A stretch of 64,000 nucleotides of DNA from Paraspadella gotoi (Eukaryota > Chaetognatha), in NCBI GenBank assembly GCA_051294375.1, contig JBJCIZ010000046.1:1-64000 (forward strand), read 5' to 3'. Shown in pieces: positions 1-9,989 of the stretch. Numbering within the stretch: position 1 is the stretch's first letter; every line of letters starts with the position of its first letter. The notes under the pieces were generated by a model that searched no databases, was not told the DNA's origin, and was given only the letters and a program-made list of their open reading frames with translations. Made by a program: the position numbers and the translations under genes.

Positions 1-103
1 GAGAAACCCAATAATGACAAACAATGAAATTACCATATAACCAGTTCCGTTCTTCGAAGATTTATGAAAAATTTTGGTATCCGGAAACACAATTGGTTTA
101 AAA
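1..103 (-). pseudogene. Fragment of family A env 3' end
   Basis: This stretch is the reverse complement of 59497-59585, the part of copy A4 that encodes the membrane anchor of the envelope-like protein. The same DNA occurs again, less well preserved, at about 2780-2880. It is cut by the scaffold gap at 104-128, beyond which the sequence is unrelated. It is therefore a truncated scrap of a second minus-strand family A copy, or a duplicated contig end. Confidence 0.75.
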
Positions 104-204
104 NNNNNNNNNNNNNNNNNNNNNNNNNTTTTCATCGTCGTCAGTTCTTCAGTCGTTCGTCGTTTCTTCGATTTTCCTGAGAATTTTTTCTGCTCAATTC
201 AAAA

Positions 205-275
205 TCAGAGTCATCATCATTCGTCATCATAATCGATCATCCATCATGAGTATCCATCATCATCATCATATCATC
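205..275. repeat. ATC/CATCAT-rich simple repeat
   Basis: The tract is made of imperfect TCATCATC and CATCATCAT units. The short His-rich ORF that runs through it is a by-product of the repeat. I see no gene in the rest of 129-640, which is T/C-rich. Confidence 0.6.
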
Positions 276-639
276 GTTCATCTGTTTATAAAAAAAAATA
301 TGTTCGAGGTCGAAAACTCTTGTTGTTCAACCTTATGTAGTTGGACAGTTTATTCCGAGAAAATATATGTAGATTTCCAAAGAAAACCAGCACGGCGGAA
401 TGCCCCCCTCTCTCTCTCTCTCATCTCTTGTTCTCACTCCCTCTGTTTTTAATTCATTATTTATTACTTGCTTTTTAGGTCATGTATAGTTCATTCCTTC
501 CCTCCCTCCTTCTTCTTTTCATTTTTTTATTATTCCATTTTCAAATTCATTCATTCATTTCATTCCTACAATTCATCTCTTTTCTTTTTCATTTCTTTTC
601 CCTGATCAGGTTGGCTCGAAGGTTCAAGTCGACGACAAA

Positions 640-860
640 AAACCGTTTTTAAAGATCTTTTATTGAGGTCAAAATAAAGCGACAACGACGATTGACGACC
701 GACGACGACCATGGACGACGTTGACGACTGACATAAAAGACGACGGCGATTTGACGATGGAAGACGGATGACGTTCTTATTTGAAGACGACGCATGACCG
801 ACCGACGTACATGCAACGTACCGCAGTTGACCAAAGTGCCGACGACGAAGCGAACCCATT
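640..860. repeat. GAC-rich low-complexity tract
   Basis: Dense GACGA/CGACGAC motifs dominate this tract. Overlapping frames are open on the minus strand, but their composition follows the repeat and no splice or domain signal supports a gene. Confidence 0.5.
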
Positions 861-1019
861 TTAAGGACATTACAGAAAACTTTCTCGCAAATTCTCTTAA
901 TTTTACTTTCACTTACCGGAAAGGATGATTTGCCAGAATTTACGGCACAAACACGATGATACGTACAACAAATCCTGTGAATTCAGCTCCTTGACTTCAA
1001 ATAATATGCTCTTCTTTGA

Positions 1020-1720
1020 TTTCAGAAGATGTGAGGGAGAGAACGGAGAGATAGAGTATGAGGGAGAGAGAGGACCGACCAGAGATCGAGACGACTTGGA
1101 CGGAGAGAGTGCAGACGAGAGAGAGAGCGAGCTGGATGATGAGACGACTCGAGAGAGAGACGCAGGAGAAAAAGAGACGATGAGAGAGGAAGTGAGAGAA
1201 AGAAATTAAGAGAGACGAGGAGAGAGGGATATAGAGAGACAGAGAGATGAGAGATGAGAGAGACGAGAGAGGAGAGAGAGATGAGAGAGAAAGAAGAAGA
1301 CAGCGAGAGAGAGAGCGCGAAAGAGATGAGAGAGACATCAGAGACATAGCAAGGACAGAAATAACAAGCAAATGACACAACGACAGAGGACAGACACAAA
1401 AAAAAGACCAGAGACACGGCAGAGACAACGATCGAGACAGAGACGCTCTCCCTCGCACGCGTATTTTCCTCCGATTCGTGACTCCGCGCCGGGAAAATTT
1501 CGTCCGGCGAAATATTTCCCATAGAGTAAACAGATTGAAGTCTCGCCCGTGACGAGAGAGAGAGAGAGAGGAAAGAGAGATGAGAGAGTCTGCAGGAAGA
1601 TAGAGAGAGATGAGAGAGAGAAAGATGAGAGGAGAGAGTAGGAGAGAAACGAGAGAGAGAGAGATGAGAGAAGAGAGTTTGCGTGTCTTTTGCCCTTTGT
1701 TCGGCCCGATCTTCAATGCG
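1020..1720. repeat. Long GA-rich degenerate microsatellite
   Basis: About 700 bp of imperfect GAGA/GAGAC/GATGAGAG purine repeats, interrupted by about 80 bp of normal complexity near 1445-1550. The long Ser/Leu-rich minus-strand frames here are repeat translations, not proteins. Confidence 0.75.
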
Positions 1721-1749
1721 GCAACGATGGAGTCTTCATTCATAATTCT

Positions 1750-2300
1750 TCTTTTGGTTCCGTCCCCGTTCGTTTTCTCTTTTCTTCCCTCCTTCTCTCT
1801 TTACTTTCCTTTTCCTCCTTTCCTTTTCTCCTTTTCTTTTGTTGTTCATTTCTCTTCTTTCCCTCTCTCCACTTCCCTCTTTTTTTCCTTTCTTTGATTC
1901 ATCGTTGCTTTTTCTTGCTTCCTTTTCTTTTCTCATTTCCTTTCTTCTTTCTTTTCTCGTTTTATTTCCTCCATTTCCTTTCCCTTTTTCCTTTCCTCCT
2001 TTTTTCCTTTCTTTGATTCATCGTTGCTTGTTCTTCTTCCTTTTCTTTTCTCATTTTCTTTCCTTCTTTTCTTTTCTCGTTTATTTCCTTCCATTTTCTT
2101 TCCCTCTTCCTTTCCTCCTTTTCTTTCTTCTCTCTTTGATTTATCGTTTTTGCTTTTTCTTCTTTGTCTTTCCCTCCTTATCTTTTTTCCTTTTCCTTTT
2201 CTCCTTTCTCTTTCACTTTATTCCTTTCCTAATTTCTTTCAGCTCCTTTAACTTTCCTCCTATTTCTTTCAATCCTTTTTTTTCTCTCCTTATATTTAAT
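1750..2300. repeat. Polypyrimidine tract with ~120-bp tandem repeat
   Basis: The plus strand is almost pure T and C. A higher-order unit beginning with a TTTGATTCATCGTTG-like motif starts near 1893, 2012 and 2135, giving periods of about 119 and 123 bp. The Phe/Leu/Ser-rich ORFs are translations of this repeat. Confidence 0.65.
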
Positions 2301-2620
2301 GTAGATATATACGATAGTCTAGATACTTAGCAACCGTGAACCATCTAGAGTCGGTCTGAATATCTTCTAGCTCATAGATTATTGTAAATAGAGATATGGT
2401 ACGGTTGTGTCACTTACCGGGTGATGAGAGGCAGGAGCTTCTTTTGAGCAAGAGAGTGAGGATGAGAGGGAGTGAGCAAAGATAGCGTTTGATGGGGCCC
2501 TTTTCGTATGGCCTATACTAGTTAATGAAGCTACCTCCATCCAGCAACCGTACGCGCAAACCATGAGGCTGCTGGGATCGGTTAAAGCCTAATCTTTTTA
2601 TAACCATATTTAGTCAGTTT
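2300..2620 (-). promoter_or_regulatory. Degraded LTR-like end of copy A1
   Basis: This is the reverse complement of the A4 terminal region at 59660-59997. The A4 TATAAAAG box is altered here to TATAGGCC. The downstream GGTAAGTGAC splice-donor context is kept near 2416-2425 on the minus strand. It probably represents the 3' LTR of A1; no second LTR is present to define its borders. Confidence 0.5.
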
Positions 2621-2679
2621 ACCCATTAAATTTTTATATGGGCCCCTATAAAAATGGCACCTCAAACACCAGGTAGGAT

Positions 2680-4600
2680 ACTTCCGACTCTCACGACGAA
2701 TAGTTCAATAAATACCGGTTTCACTCGCTCAATAAACAAGAGTGAATGCAACACAATGAAGACTGAAAACCCGACTAATGACCAAACAATTGAAAATTAC
2801 CATCATAACCAGTTTGCACGCTTTCTCCTGAAAGATTTATGAAAAATTTTGGTTATCCGGAAACACAATTGGTTTAAAACCATTGAGACGAATTCAATTG
2901 TTGCAAAGATAAATTTACCACATATGTGAAAATTCAATCAGCGATAACATTCAACTTTCGGCCTTTATTGATACAAATAATAGAGTGCTAGAACATTCAG
3001 GACCGTTAGGATGAAAACAATGGTATAATACCTTCAGATTCAGAAACAATGAAAACATTTGCGGATCAGGTGTCAATAAAACACATGTGTGTATGATCTG
3101 TATTTTTCTGAATAGACAATTTTCATTGAATGGACAGGGAAATCAGTTGTATATTTTAATCAGTTTAAACGAATTATCAAAATCTAATACAGCATGACTC
3201 CCATGAACATTTATAGAATAACCCTTTTCAAGCTTATGTTTAACATGACAATTCACTGCTGGGCCCTCATTTTNNNNNNNNNNNNNNNNNNNNNNNNNCA
3301 ATTAAGACGTGACGAGATTGATAAATCAAATAACATAGAATCTTATGTATTCAACATGATGGCCCCCTGGGTGGCCTCTAAACTCGTTTTTAATATCTGT
3401 GCCCGTTTTTTTCCTTTTTTAATTATACAGCTTTTCGTGAAGTGTATAGTGAATCGTGATATGTACATTTCCTGTAGTTATGAATTCATCTAACGAGGAC
3501 TATCCATTTATTGCTCGAAAGAAAGTTAAACAAAAACTCTTCCGTCATTAACATAATTCTTCAAACTGTATTTCAAAGACAGGGCTTTTGCAGCAATTGA
3601 AAAACTTATAAATGCAAATATTTAAATAGCATATCTCTTTAGTTATTCTAGGAAAATTAACACAATAATAATAAGAATTACCCGTCAGTTATAAGAAATC
3701 ATGTCAATCCTTGATTCATATCATATTAACATGCTATGAAGGCTAACCTGCAAAGTTATTCCTGCAAAAACTAATATACATATGTGCTGTAGGTGCAAAT
3801 CCTCGTATAATGAGTCATAGTCAAGTATCGCTCATTGGCGTCAATATTCGTGTCCATACACTAATAGTCAGTGCTTTATCGCGCTTAGGAAACTCATCAG
3901 AATACATGCTCGTCTCCTGCTATTTTTACATGCATATTGAGCGCCCAACCATCAAGTTATTTACCATTCTACCAAGAGGTTCTGTTAATACCTTAAGATG
4001 ATTTGACATGCCTTACCTATAAGATTCACATGCACCCCAAAAACATGTCTTACTGTCTGACATGAAAGTTACTTTACTTCTCTATTCAGTTCGCGAACCT
4101 GTGTTGAAACACTCTCCTCTTCAACAAAGTTGCAATTAAATTTGTCTATGTTCAATGTATGGTTATATTTGATGTTAGAATTTTATGTAATATCCCGTGG
4201 GCAATAAGAGCATTGGCAATTCTCCCAAAAGAATTCTGCCAAACACTCTACTCTTCAGCCGAAGTACTATACGCCATAGTGTGATATTCCGCAATTTATA
4301 GTACAAAAGTGCTCTTTCATTAAAATGGAGTTAGTCACGTGTTTTCTTTCAATTCATGTAAACATGTACCGTAATAAGCTCACTATGTAAGTTTCAAGCC
4401 AAATGTGCTGCTTCAGTCCCTTTTACTAAACCTTCGAAACATGCAGGCAGCTGCCCTGTCATTGTCCCGCCATTTTTTATAATGATTTGCCAATATAGTA
4501 ATTCAAGATCCGTAAGTTGTATATTTCGAGTATATAAATTATAGACGCTGCAAGGAGATACAAGAACTAGCACACTCAATTAATGATCGCTCTCTACTCC
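2680..4600 (-). pseudogene. env-like gene of copy A1, broken
   Basis: The minus strand is colinear with the env region of A4 at about 58180-59640, including the end that encodes the membrane anchor (about 2700-2880), the central region (3490-3780) and the N-terminal part (4394-4579). Small indels shift the frame repeatedly, and a 25-N gap lies at 3274-3298. No continuous product can be made. It is unclear whether the breaks are biological or come from the assembly. Confidence 0.6.
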
Positions 4601-4699
4601 TTACACCAACGCGGATTCTTGGCTCCGCTCTCTGGTCGCTCTGATCATTACCTCCACTCGCGCAACCCTCTCACGTCCTAGCGAAGTTATTGACGGTCA

Positions 4700-5880
4700 T
4701 TCTTGCCACTCCCTTTTTCTAATCGTTGTATTTCTCGTTGAAAAAAACAAAAACTGCTTCTTATCCTTAAAATTCGCTTACATCGATGCTATTTTTTACT
4801 AACGAACACTCATCGTTTCCGAACGACTTAGTGCAATACTACTAAATTTCATTACTTATCCACAGACGGGGCTCCTTGTGCCTTCTCCCATCAACCTTAA
4901 CTAATAGATTCTGAACTACAAGCTTCCGTGGCACCCCAGGGCGCTTCTGTTCCCCCTCAATCACCAGTCTCCTCTGAGCCAACCATAAAATGCCCAACAA
5001 CGAAATATTTCGATTTTTTATTTTTTATTATATTATCTTATTTTATTCCAATAGGTTTGATTTGGTGACCATCCTTTCGCGTTATTTTTCACCGGCGGTA
5101 CAGAACCGAGATCTACTTCTGACCACCGTCGTGGCCTGTTCGGCTAAAGAAAACATAATTTAGGTATGTTAATGTCACTAGCAAAGCGGGCTTCCTTGGT
5201 TTTTCCTCCAAGCCAAAACCGATGGCACTCTCACAAGTGATTCACAACGAAAATCCCCTGGTCTGCCCCCCTTCTCCTAACACGATAAAGTAAGTAACTT
5301 CTTTTACAAAATGTCTTCCTTCTTGGCAGTGTCTATTATGTATTTTATATATTTTTTTCAGGAAGTGTTCAAAGTATCGTAGTAGAATGTGCAACAATAT
5401 TTTTTAAACATAAACAAAAAAAATAATATTTATGTCCCAGTCAAAAATTATACATGACATCAAGCTCGTAACAATCGTGGTACATCTACGGAGAATGTTT
5501 CGCTCCCCGCCCTCATATGACCGCAAACGCCAAGCACTGAGTGAATTCGCTCCCAGGGGCTCACTCACTCTGTACCAGAGTACGACTTACATAAGACCTG
5601 TTTGCCTGGTGCACTCCAGCACCTCAACTCAGCTTCAGTCCTCCGGTTCACACATTCCAACTTGCATCTCTGGTTCGTACTGGTGCTCGACGCCTAACCT
5701 TTCATCGGCGCACTCGTCCGTATGTTGGCCGTACGTCCTAAATCTACCAGGTCTGCTGAGTAAAAGTTGCAGTAGTCTCGTGAGAGCGCGTCCTCTTGTC
5801 TCACCAAATTTCCGGTTTCGCTTATTATCCTTAGTGATGTTGGCCGAGCCTGAACACCAGGGTCTGTACTAAAGTGCACA
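4700..5880 (+). pseudogene. Leader region of antisense cassette, copy A1
   Basis: The block is homologous to the minus strand of A3 (32045-32900) and A4 (57190-57900). A splice-donor-like AAAGTAAGTAAC lies at 5287-5298, matching the donor that follows the 19-nt first exon in A3 and A4. The ATG-containing first exon itself is degraded here. The region continues into a conserved stretch (5560-5870) ending just before the ORF1 start at 5881. Confidence 0.5.
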
Positions 5881-6019
5881 ATGTCTGACGCTGTCTCACC
5901 CAAATTTCGCTTTCCTTATCCAATGTCAGATCTTACGACGCCCACCAATGGCCACGCCCGCCTCATTAACCACCTTAGAGGTGGGGGGCGCACCATGGCA
6001 ACGCCGACGCAAGGCTCCG
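5881..6019 (+). CDS. Antisense-cassette ORF1 of family A, partial
   Basis: The ORF begins MSDAVSPKF and is nearly identical to the 91-residue ORF1 of A3 (32035-31760) and A4 (57184-56909). It is cut by the gap at 6020-6101. It lies antisense to the retroelement's pol and env genes. Composition is basic and Pro/Ser/Thr-rich with no recognisable domain. The function is unknown. Confidence 0.5.
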
Positions 6020-6101
6020 NNNNNNNNNNNNNNNNNNNNNNNNNNNNNNNNNNNNNNNNNNNNNNNNNNNNNNNNNNNNNNNNNNNNNNNNNNNNNNNNN
6101 N

Positions 6102-6198
6102 TGGAAAAAATCAATCAAGGTCGATACCTCTTCTCTCTTCATTTTCGATTTTCTAGAACGCACATTTTCATTTTCGGGCAATATTTAGTAAATGGTTT
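6102..6198 (+). CDS. Antisense-cassette ORF2 of family A, partial
   Basis: This is the N-terminal part of ORF2 (compare A3 31830-31366), including the segment FGQYLVNG. The Thr-rich stalk and membrane segment would fall in the gap at 6199-6532, whose size suits the missing region. The function is unknown. Confidence 0.45.
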
Positions 6199-6588
6199 NN
6201 NNNNNNNNNNNNNNNNNNNNNNNNNNNNNNNNNNNNNNNNNNNNNNNNNNNNNNNNNNNNNNNNNNNNNNNNNNNNNNNNNNNNNNNNNNNNNNNNNNNN
6301 NNNNNNNNNNNNNNNNNNNNNNNNNNNNNNNNNNNNNNNNNNNNNNNNNNNNNNNNNNNNNNNNNNNNNNNNNNNNNNNNNNNNNNNNNNNNNNNNNNNN
6401 NNNNNNNNNNNNNNNNNNNNNNNNNNNNNNNNNNNNNNNNNNNNNNNNNNNNNNNNNNNNNNNNNNNNNNNNNNNNNNNNNNNNNNNNNNNNNNNNNNNN
6501 NNNNNNNNNNNNNNNNNNNNNNNNNNNNNNNNACTGTAAGAATTTTGATTCCTTTTATATATTTATATAACCACAATTAACATTCCAG

Positions 6589-6847
6589 CCTACAAACTAT
6601 TCCTACGTCGCCGTCTTGGACGCCTCCTCAACCGCAAGAGGCGCTACAGCCGCAGAAGCAGCAATCGCAGNNNNNNNNNNNNNNNNNNNNNNNNNNNNNN
6701 NNNNNNNNNNNNNNNCGCAAGAGGCGCTACAGCCGCAGAAGCAGCAATCGCAGCATCAGCCATTGCCAACAACGGTCCCGCTCCACTACGCCTTCGCCGC
6801 CGCCGTCGCCACTAATGCCGCCCTCGCCTACTTCTGACGTTGCGAGC
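6589..6847 (+). CDS. Arg/Ser-rich antisense exon (exon 2), copy A1
   Basis: The exon is preceded by a 53-nt GT-AG intron (6536-6588) and followed by GTAAGT at 6848. It encodes the arginine-rich stretch RKRRYSRRSSNR. Apparent length is 259 nt, but a 38-nt piece (6633-6670) is repeated at 6716-6753 across a 45-N gap. Removing those 83 nt gives 176 nt, exactly the exon length in A3 and A4. The duplication is therefore an unmerged contig overlap. Confidence 0.6.
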
Positions 6848-7101
6848 GTAAGTGNNNNNNNNNNNNNNNNNNNNNNNNNNNNNNNNNNNNNNNNNNNNNN
6901 NNNNNNNNNNNNNNNNNNNNNNNNNNNNNNNNNNNNNNNNNNNNNNNNNNNNNNNNNNNNNNNNNNNNNNNNNNNNNNNNNNNNNNNNNNNNNNNNNNNN
7001 NNNNNNNNNNNNNNNNNNNNNNNNNNNNNNNNNNNNNNNNNNNNNNNNNNNNNNNNNNNNNNNNNNNNNNNNNNNNNNNNNNNNNNNNNNNNNNNNNNNN
7101 N

Positions 7102-7229
7102 ACGGGCTCCCGATCCTCATCGACTTTCGTCGCCTACCTTGTGACTACGACGACGACGACCAAACCGACGCCGATGTCGACCGTGTCGTCGCCGATCTCC
7201 GCGTCGCCGTCGAACTCAATGTCACTTAA
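7102..7229 (+). CDS. Acidic last exon (exon 3) of antisense gene, copy A1
   Basis: The frame reads an ILIDFRRL segment, an Asp run (CDYDDDDQTDADV) and ends VELNVT before a TAA at 7227-7229. The same frame is open in A3 and A4, where in-frame length changes occur in the Asp run. Its acceptor lies in the gap at 6855-7101. Confidence 0.55.
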
Positions 7230-7267
7230 TGTAGCGTGTTTTTATTCTTTTTCCAGTTTATTTTTGT

Positions 7268-7347
7268 TTGTATGTTCCAAAACATACATGTTTAGTTAGC
7301 ATGTTTATTTGTTTGTATGTTCCAAAACATACATATTTAGTTAGCAT
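7268..7347. repeat. Duplicated hairpin unit between pol and antisense gene
   Basis: Two tandem units of about 45 bp each contain a 7-bp inverted repeat (GTATGTT, 4-nt loop, AACATAC). The second unit runs into the gap at 7348. The same pair is found in A3 (30711-30773) and A4. It sits where the pol and antisense transcription units converge. Confidence 0.6.
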
Positions 7348-7569
7348 NNNNNNNNNNNNNNNNNNNNNNNNNNNNNNNNNNNNNNNNNNNNNNNNNNNNN
7401 NNNNNNNNNNNNNNNNNNNNNNNNNNNNNNNNNNNNNNNCAAAAATATTAAAAGTTTGCTAGCGGACAAAACAAACAACCAGAACGAACAAGCCAAATCA
7501 CGATGAGATGAGATGGACAACTGAATAAATGAATGAACGAATGAATAATGAGACAATCAAACAAAATTT

Positions 7570-7922
7570 TAGATTTTATAATTAACATGTTTTCGAGNNN
7601 NNNNNNNATACCGATTACGAGCCGCGTCTTTTGTTTTCGCCGGACTCCCGATCCTCGCTCCATCCGTTGAAACATCACGACGCTGCGACGCAGCGGAATC
7701 AGCTGCTTTTACTTCCGAGAAATCTCCATTTGATTTTAATCTTACGTTTTCCAAACCAGCATCCTCAACTTGTTCTTTATCGTCGCCCAATTCATTTAAA
7801 TTTTTTGANNNNNNNNNNTCGTCACCCGCAAAATCTTCCAACTCGCGGATTCGCGCAGATTTAGTATCAACATAAACATTGCCAAAAGAAGATGTCGGTG
7901 ACAGTTTAAATACATCAACAAT
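7570..7922 (-). pseudogene. 3' end of pol (integrase tail), copy A1
   Basis: The minus-strand frame matches the integrase C-terminal extension of A3 (30170-30476) and A4 (55290-55616), ending KHVNYKI. Two 10-N gaps (7598-7607, 7809-7818) replace exactly the 10 bases present at those places in the other copies. Confidence 0.65.
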
Positions 7923-7947
7923 NNNNNNNNNNNNNNNNNNNNNNNNN

Positions 7948-8790
7948 TGTCTGCCGCTCGCCGGTCAGATCTCACCAGGTTCTCGTCTGTCCGACTCGGT
8001 TCTGTTCTGTCCGTCGGTCGATCTCTCTCCTCACATTACGTCTCAGAAAATTTTACCTCGACACCACACCCAACTGTTTTTTTTTTCAGGCAGAACATGC
8101 GAAGCGTGACATTGTTTGATCGTCAAATGACCTAAATAACGATCGTCGACCTCTTCGATCGATACATTCAAGAGTAAGTCGATCGCTCCAGCCAGTGTCG
8201 CTACGGCATAACAACATCATTACTTGAATTTCAATATACTTATATTGTTAAATATTGGGGCCCTTCTAATTAATTACAATAGAACCGATCAACTCAAACA
8301 TGTTAAAACGGAAAGATTAACGAATCAAACAGTTCGACACTTCTCTCCTTAACCCTGCCCCCCCCTTCTCCATTGTAACGAAACCCCTGCCCCGCGAAGA
8401 GCCCGAGCCAATATTGCGGCTTCTCCTGCCCAAACCGGGTCGCCCGCGCCGACTCGACGGTTGAGAGGCGCTGTCCACTATTGCTTCATGTTACATTCGT
8501 CTACAAAAACTCATCATCATTTACCAACTTGGGCTTGCAACTTTATGGATTGCATATGTTTCTGGGCACAAATCTATGTTTGCTACGGGTTGACATAGTA
8601 TTTTTACAGCGTCTTCCAATTGGTCAAAACAGGGTGAGGAATCAGCAGCGGCATTATATTTATTTGAGCGTCGGTCTGCTCCGTGCCGACGCGTCTTGGT
8701 CCGCCCGAGAAAATCTAAGCCCTGTCTTACAGTTTCTATGAAGAAGAAAACTAAGTGAAAAATATTTTTTATTGTTAAAAGATAACAGTA
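7948..8790. other. Anonymous sequence without a supported gene
   Basis: Unique-looking DNA lies between the end of A1 and a CT microsatellite. A minus-strand frame over 8521-8720 has fairly protein-like composition but shows no domain I recognise and no clear splice sites. I see nothing else. Confidence 0.4.
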
Positions 8791-8828
8791 TCTCTCTCTC
8801 TCTCTCTTCTCTTCTCTCTCTCTCTCTC

Positions 8829-8876
<48 letters not shown>

Positions 8877-8878
8877 TC
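8791..8878. repeat. (CT)n microsatellite
   Basis: Nearly pure CT dinucleotides with occasional TTCT interruptions. Confidence 0.9.
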
Positions 8879-8891
8879 CACCCCATCTACA

Positions 8892-9119
8892 GACATGTGG
8901 TCTCCTCAGCAACGTTTCTCCCGACAACACGGCCACACTGGCGAGTTTTCTGCGGTCAGCCTCAAGTGCCACGGTTACCTTGGATCACTACAACGCACAC
9001 TGGTGCCTTACCCAATCAATCTTATACAACCGACAACTCTACGCGAATTTCAGTCGTTGCATGTTCGCGACGAACTATGTTGTACACGGTCGTCAGGCGT
9101 CGCTTCTCAAATGGCTGAA
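8892..9119 (+). CDS. Candidate host exon, unrecognised
   Basis: A polypyrimidine run followed by ATCTACAG gives a good acceptor at 8891. In the second frame the following 220 nt read as a plausible globular segment beginning TCGLLSNVSPDNTATL and stop at a TAA near 9133. An overlapping frame is also open to 9263, so the frame is uncertain. No clear donor closes the exon. I do not recognise the product; the sequence could equally be noncoding. Confidence 0.25.
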
Positions 9120-9183
9120 GCTGCTAATTTGTGGCTAAGAATCAGGTGTGTTGCAAAGGGATGGAAAGGAAGACAGGGAGAAA

Positions 9184-9295
9184 GAGACGGAGAGAGAGAG
9201 AGAGAGTTAGAAGAGAGAGAGAGGATGAGAGAGAGAGAGAAGAAGAGCAGAAAGCGAAAGTAACAGAAAAGAGTATGAGAAGAGAGAGAGAGAAA
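9184..9295. repeat. GA-rich microsatellites
   Basis: Several short (GA)n runs separated by non-repetitive bases. Confidence 0.75.
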
Positions 9296-9422
9296 AATCG
9301 ATTAATTTAATCCCGACATCATTAATCAATGGGTGCGAGCGATTTAACAAACTTTCTGCATATTTCAAATCAAACAAGTTTTATTAATTAACGAGGGCTT
9401 TTAATTGTATAGAGACAAACTT

Positions 9423-9450
9423 TCTCTCTCTCTCTCTCTCTGCTCTCTCT

Positions 9451-9509
<59 letters not shown>
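9423..9509. repeat. (CT)n microsatellite
   Basis: CT dinucleotide run with a few TTCT/TGCT interruptions, followed by C/T-rich sequence to about 9765. Confidence 0.9.
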
Positions 9510-9767
9510 ATTCCTTTTCATCCATTCCCTCTCCACACTTCCTCTCAAAACTCTCACCACGCTTATTTACCCGCGACACTTAATCCCACACACTTCAATC
9601 TCACACCTTCCTTCTTAGTTTACACACTGATCCCTCTCAACAAAACTATTGTTACATCTCCCTCTGTTCTCCGCTTTCCTCTTCCTTCTCCTCCCAATCC
9701 CTTTCCCTTCTTCTCTTCCCCTTTCCCCTCTTCCCTTCCCCTCTCCCGCATTCATCCCCTCCTCCAG

Positions 9768-9965
9768 AAACGAGGTGGATCCTCAAACAATCTCCGAATG
9801 AACGGCTGCCTGAAGACAAGTTCCCGACGGACTCTTCGATCGCCTGAGCAAGAAGTTCTTGGAGGACAAGAGTTGAGCCGGAACGGAGCATCCTCATCAA
9901 CATGATCGACGACAACTGCTCTTCCTCAACAGTCACGGATCAAATCGTGGTCGACACCTCTGGTT
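9768..9965 (+). pseudogene. Candidate host exon with frame changes, unrecognised
   Basis: After a long pyrimidine tract and CTCCAG, the sequence has protein-like pieces in different frames: RLPEDKFPTDSS, then LFDRLSKKFLEDK, then RVEPERSILINMIDDN. Each is polar and helix-like, and they follow each other without large gaps, as if one exon carried two small indels. On the minus strand a 94-residue frame (9936-9652) also looks protein-like in its first 60 residues. I cannot assign a family or decide the strand. Confidence 0.25.
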
Positions 9966-9989
9966 GTCTTTTTAAAGAGGCGAGCATGC

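Larger units (their letters stand above)
2300..7922 (-). mobile_element. Retrovirus-like element family A, copy A1 (3' half)
   Basis: Read on the minus strand, this block matches A4 (55300-59997) from the end of pol through the antisense cassette and env to the 3' LTR-like end. Homology stops near 2300. The copy has many single-base insertions and deletions relative to A4 and A3 and is broken by gaps at 3274-3298, 6020-6101, 6199-6532, 6671-6715, 6855-7101, 7348-7439, 7598-7607, 7809-7818 and 7923-7947. The 5' half (gag, RT) is absent. Confidence 0.8.

Noticed and set aside
997-1743. 248-codon minus-strand ORF rich in Ser and Leu
   Set aside because: It is the translation of a GA-rich microsatellite tract; similar frames are open in all purine/pyrimidine repeats.
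1839-2330. 163-codon Phe/Ser/Leu-rich ORF resembling a multi-pass membrane protein
   Set aside because: It follows from T/C-only composition and not from coding constraint.
7268-7347. CRISPR-like direct repeats
   Set aside because: Only two units, in a eukaryotic retroelement and conserved between its copies.
8521-8720. Minus-strand retroelement ORF suggested by LDFLGR
   Set aside because: The FLG-like phrase is not followed by other RT thumb motifs and no neighbouring RT or integrase is present.
8892-9119. Armadillo-repeat exon, suggested by CGLLSNVSPDN
   Set aside because: Only a short phrase resembles an armadillo repeat; the remainder does not continue the helix pattern.
9405-9905. 166-codon ORF across a CT repeat
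   Set aside because: The first half is repeat translation; only the part after 9768 was kept as a weak exon candidate.
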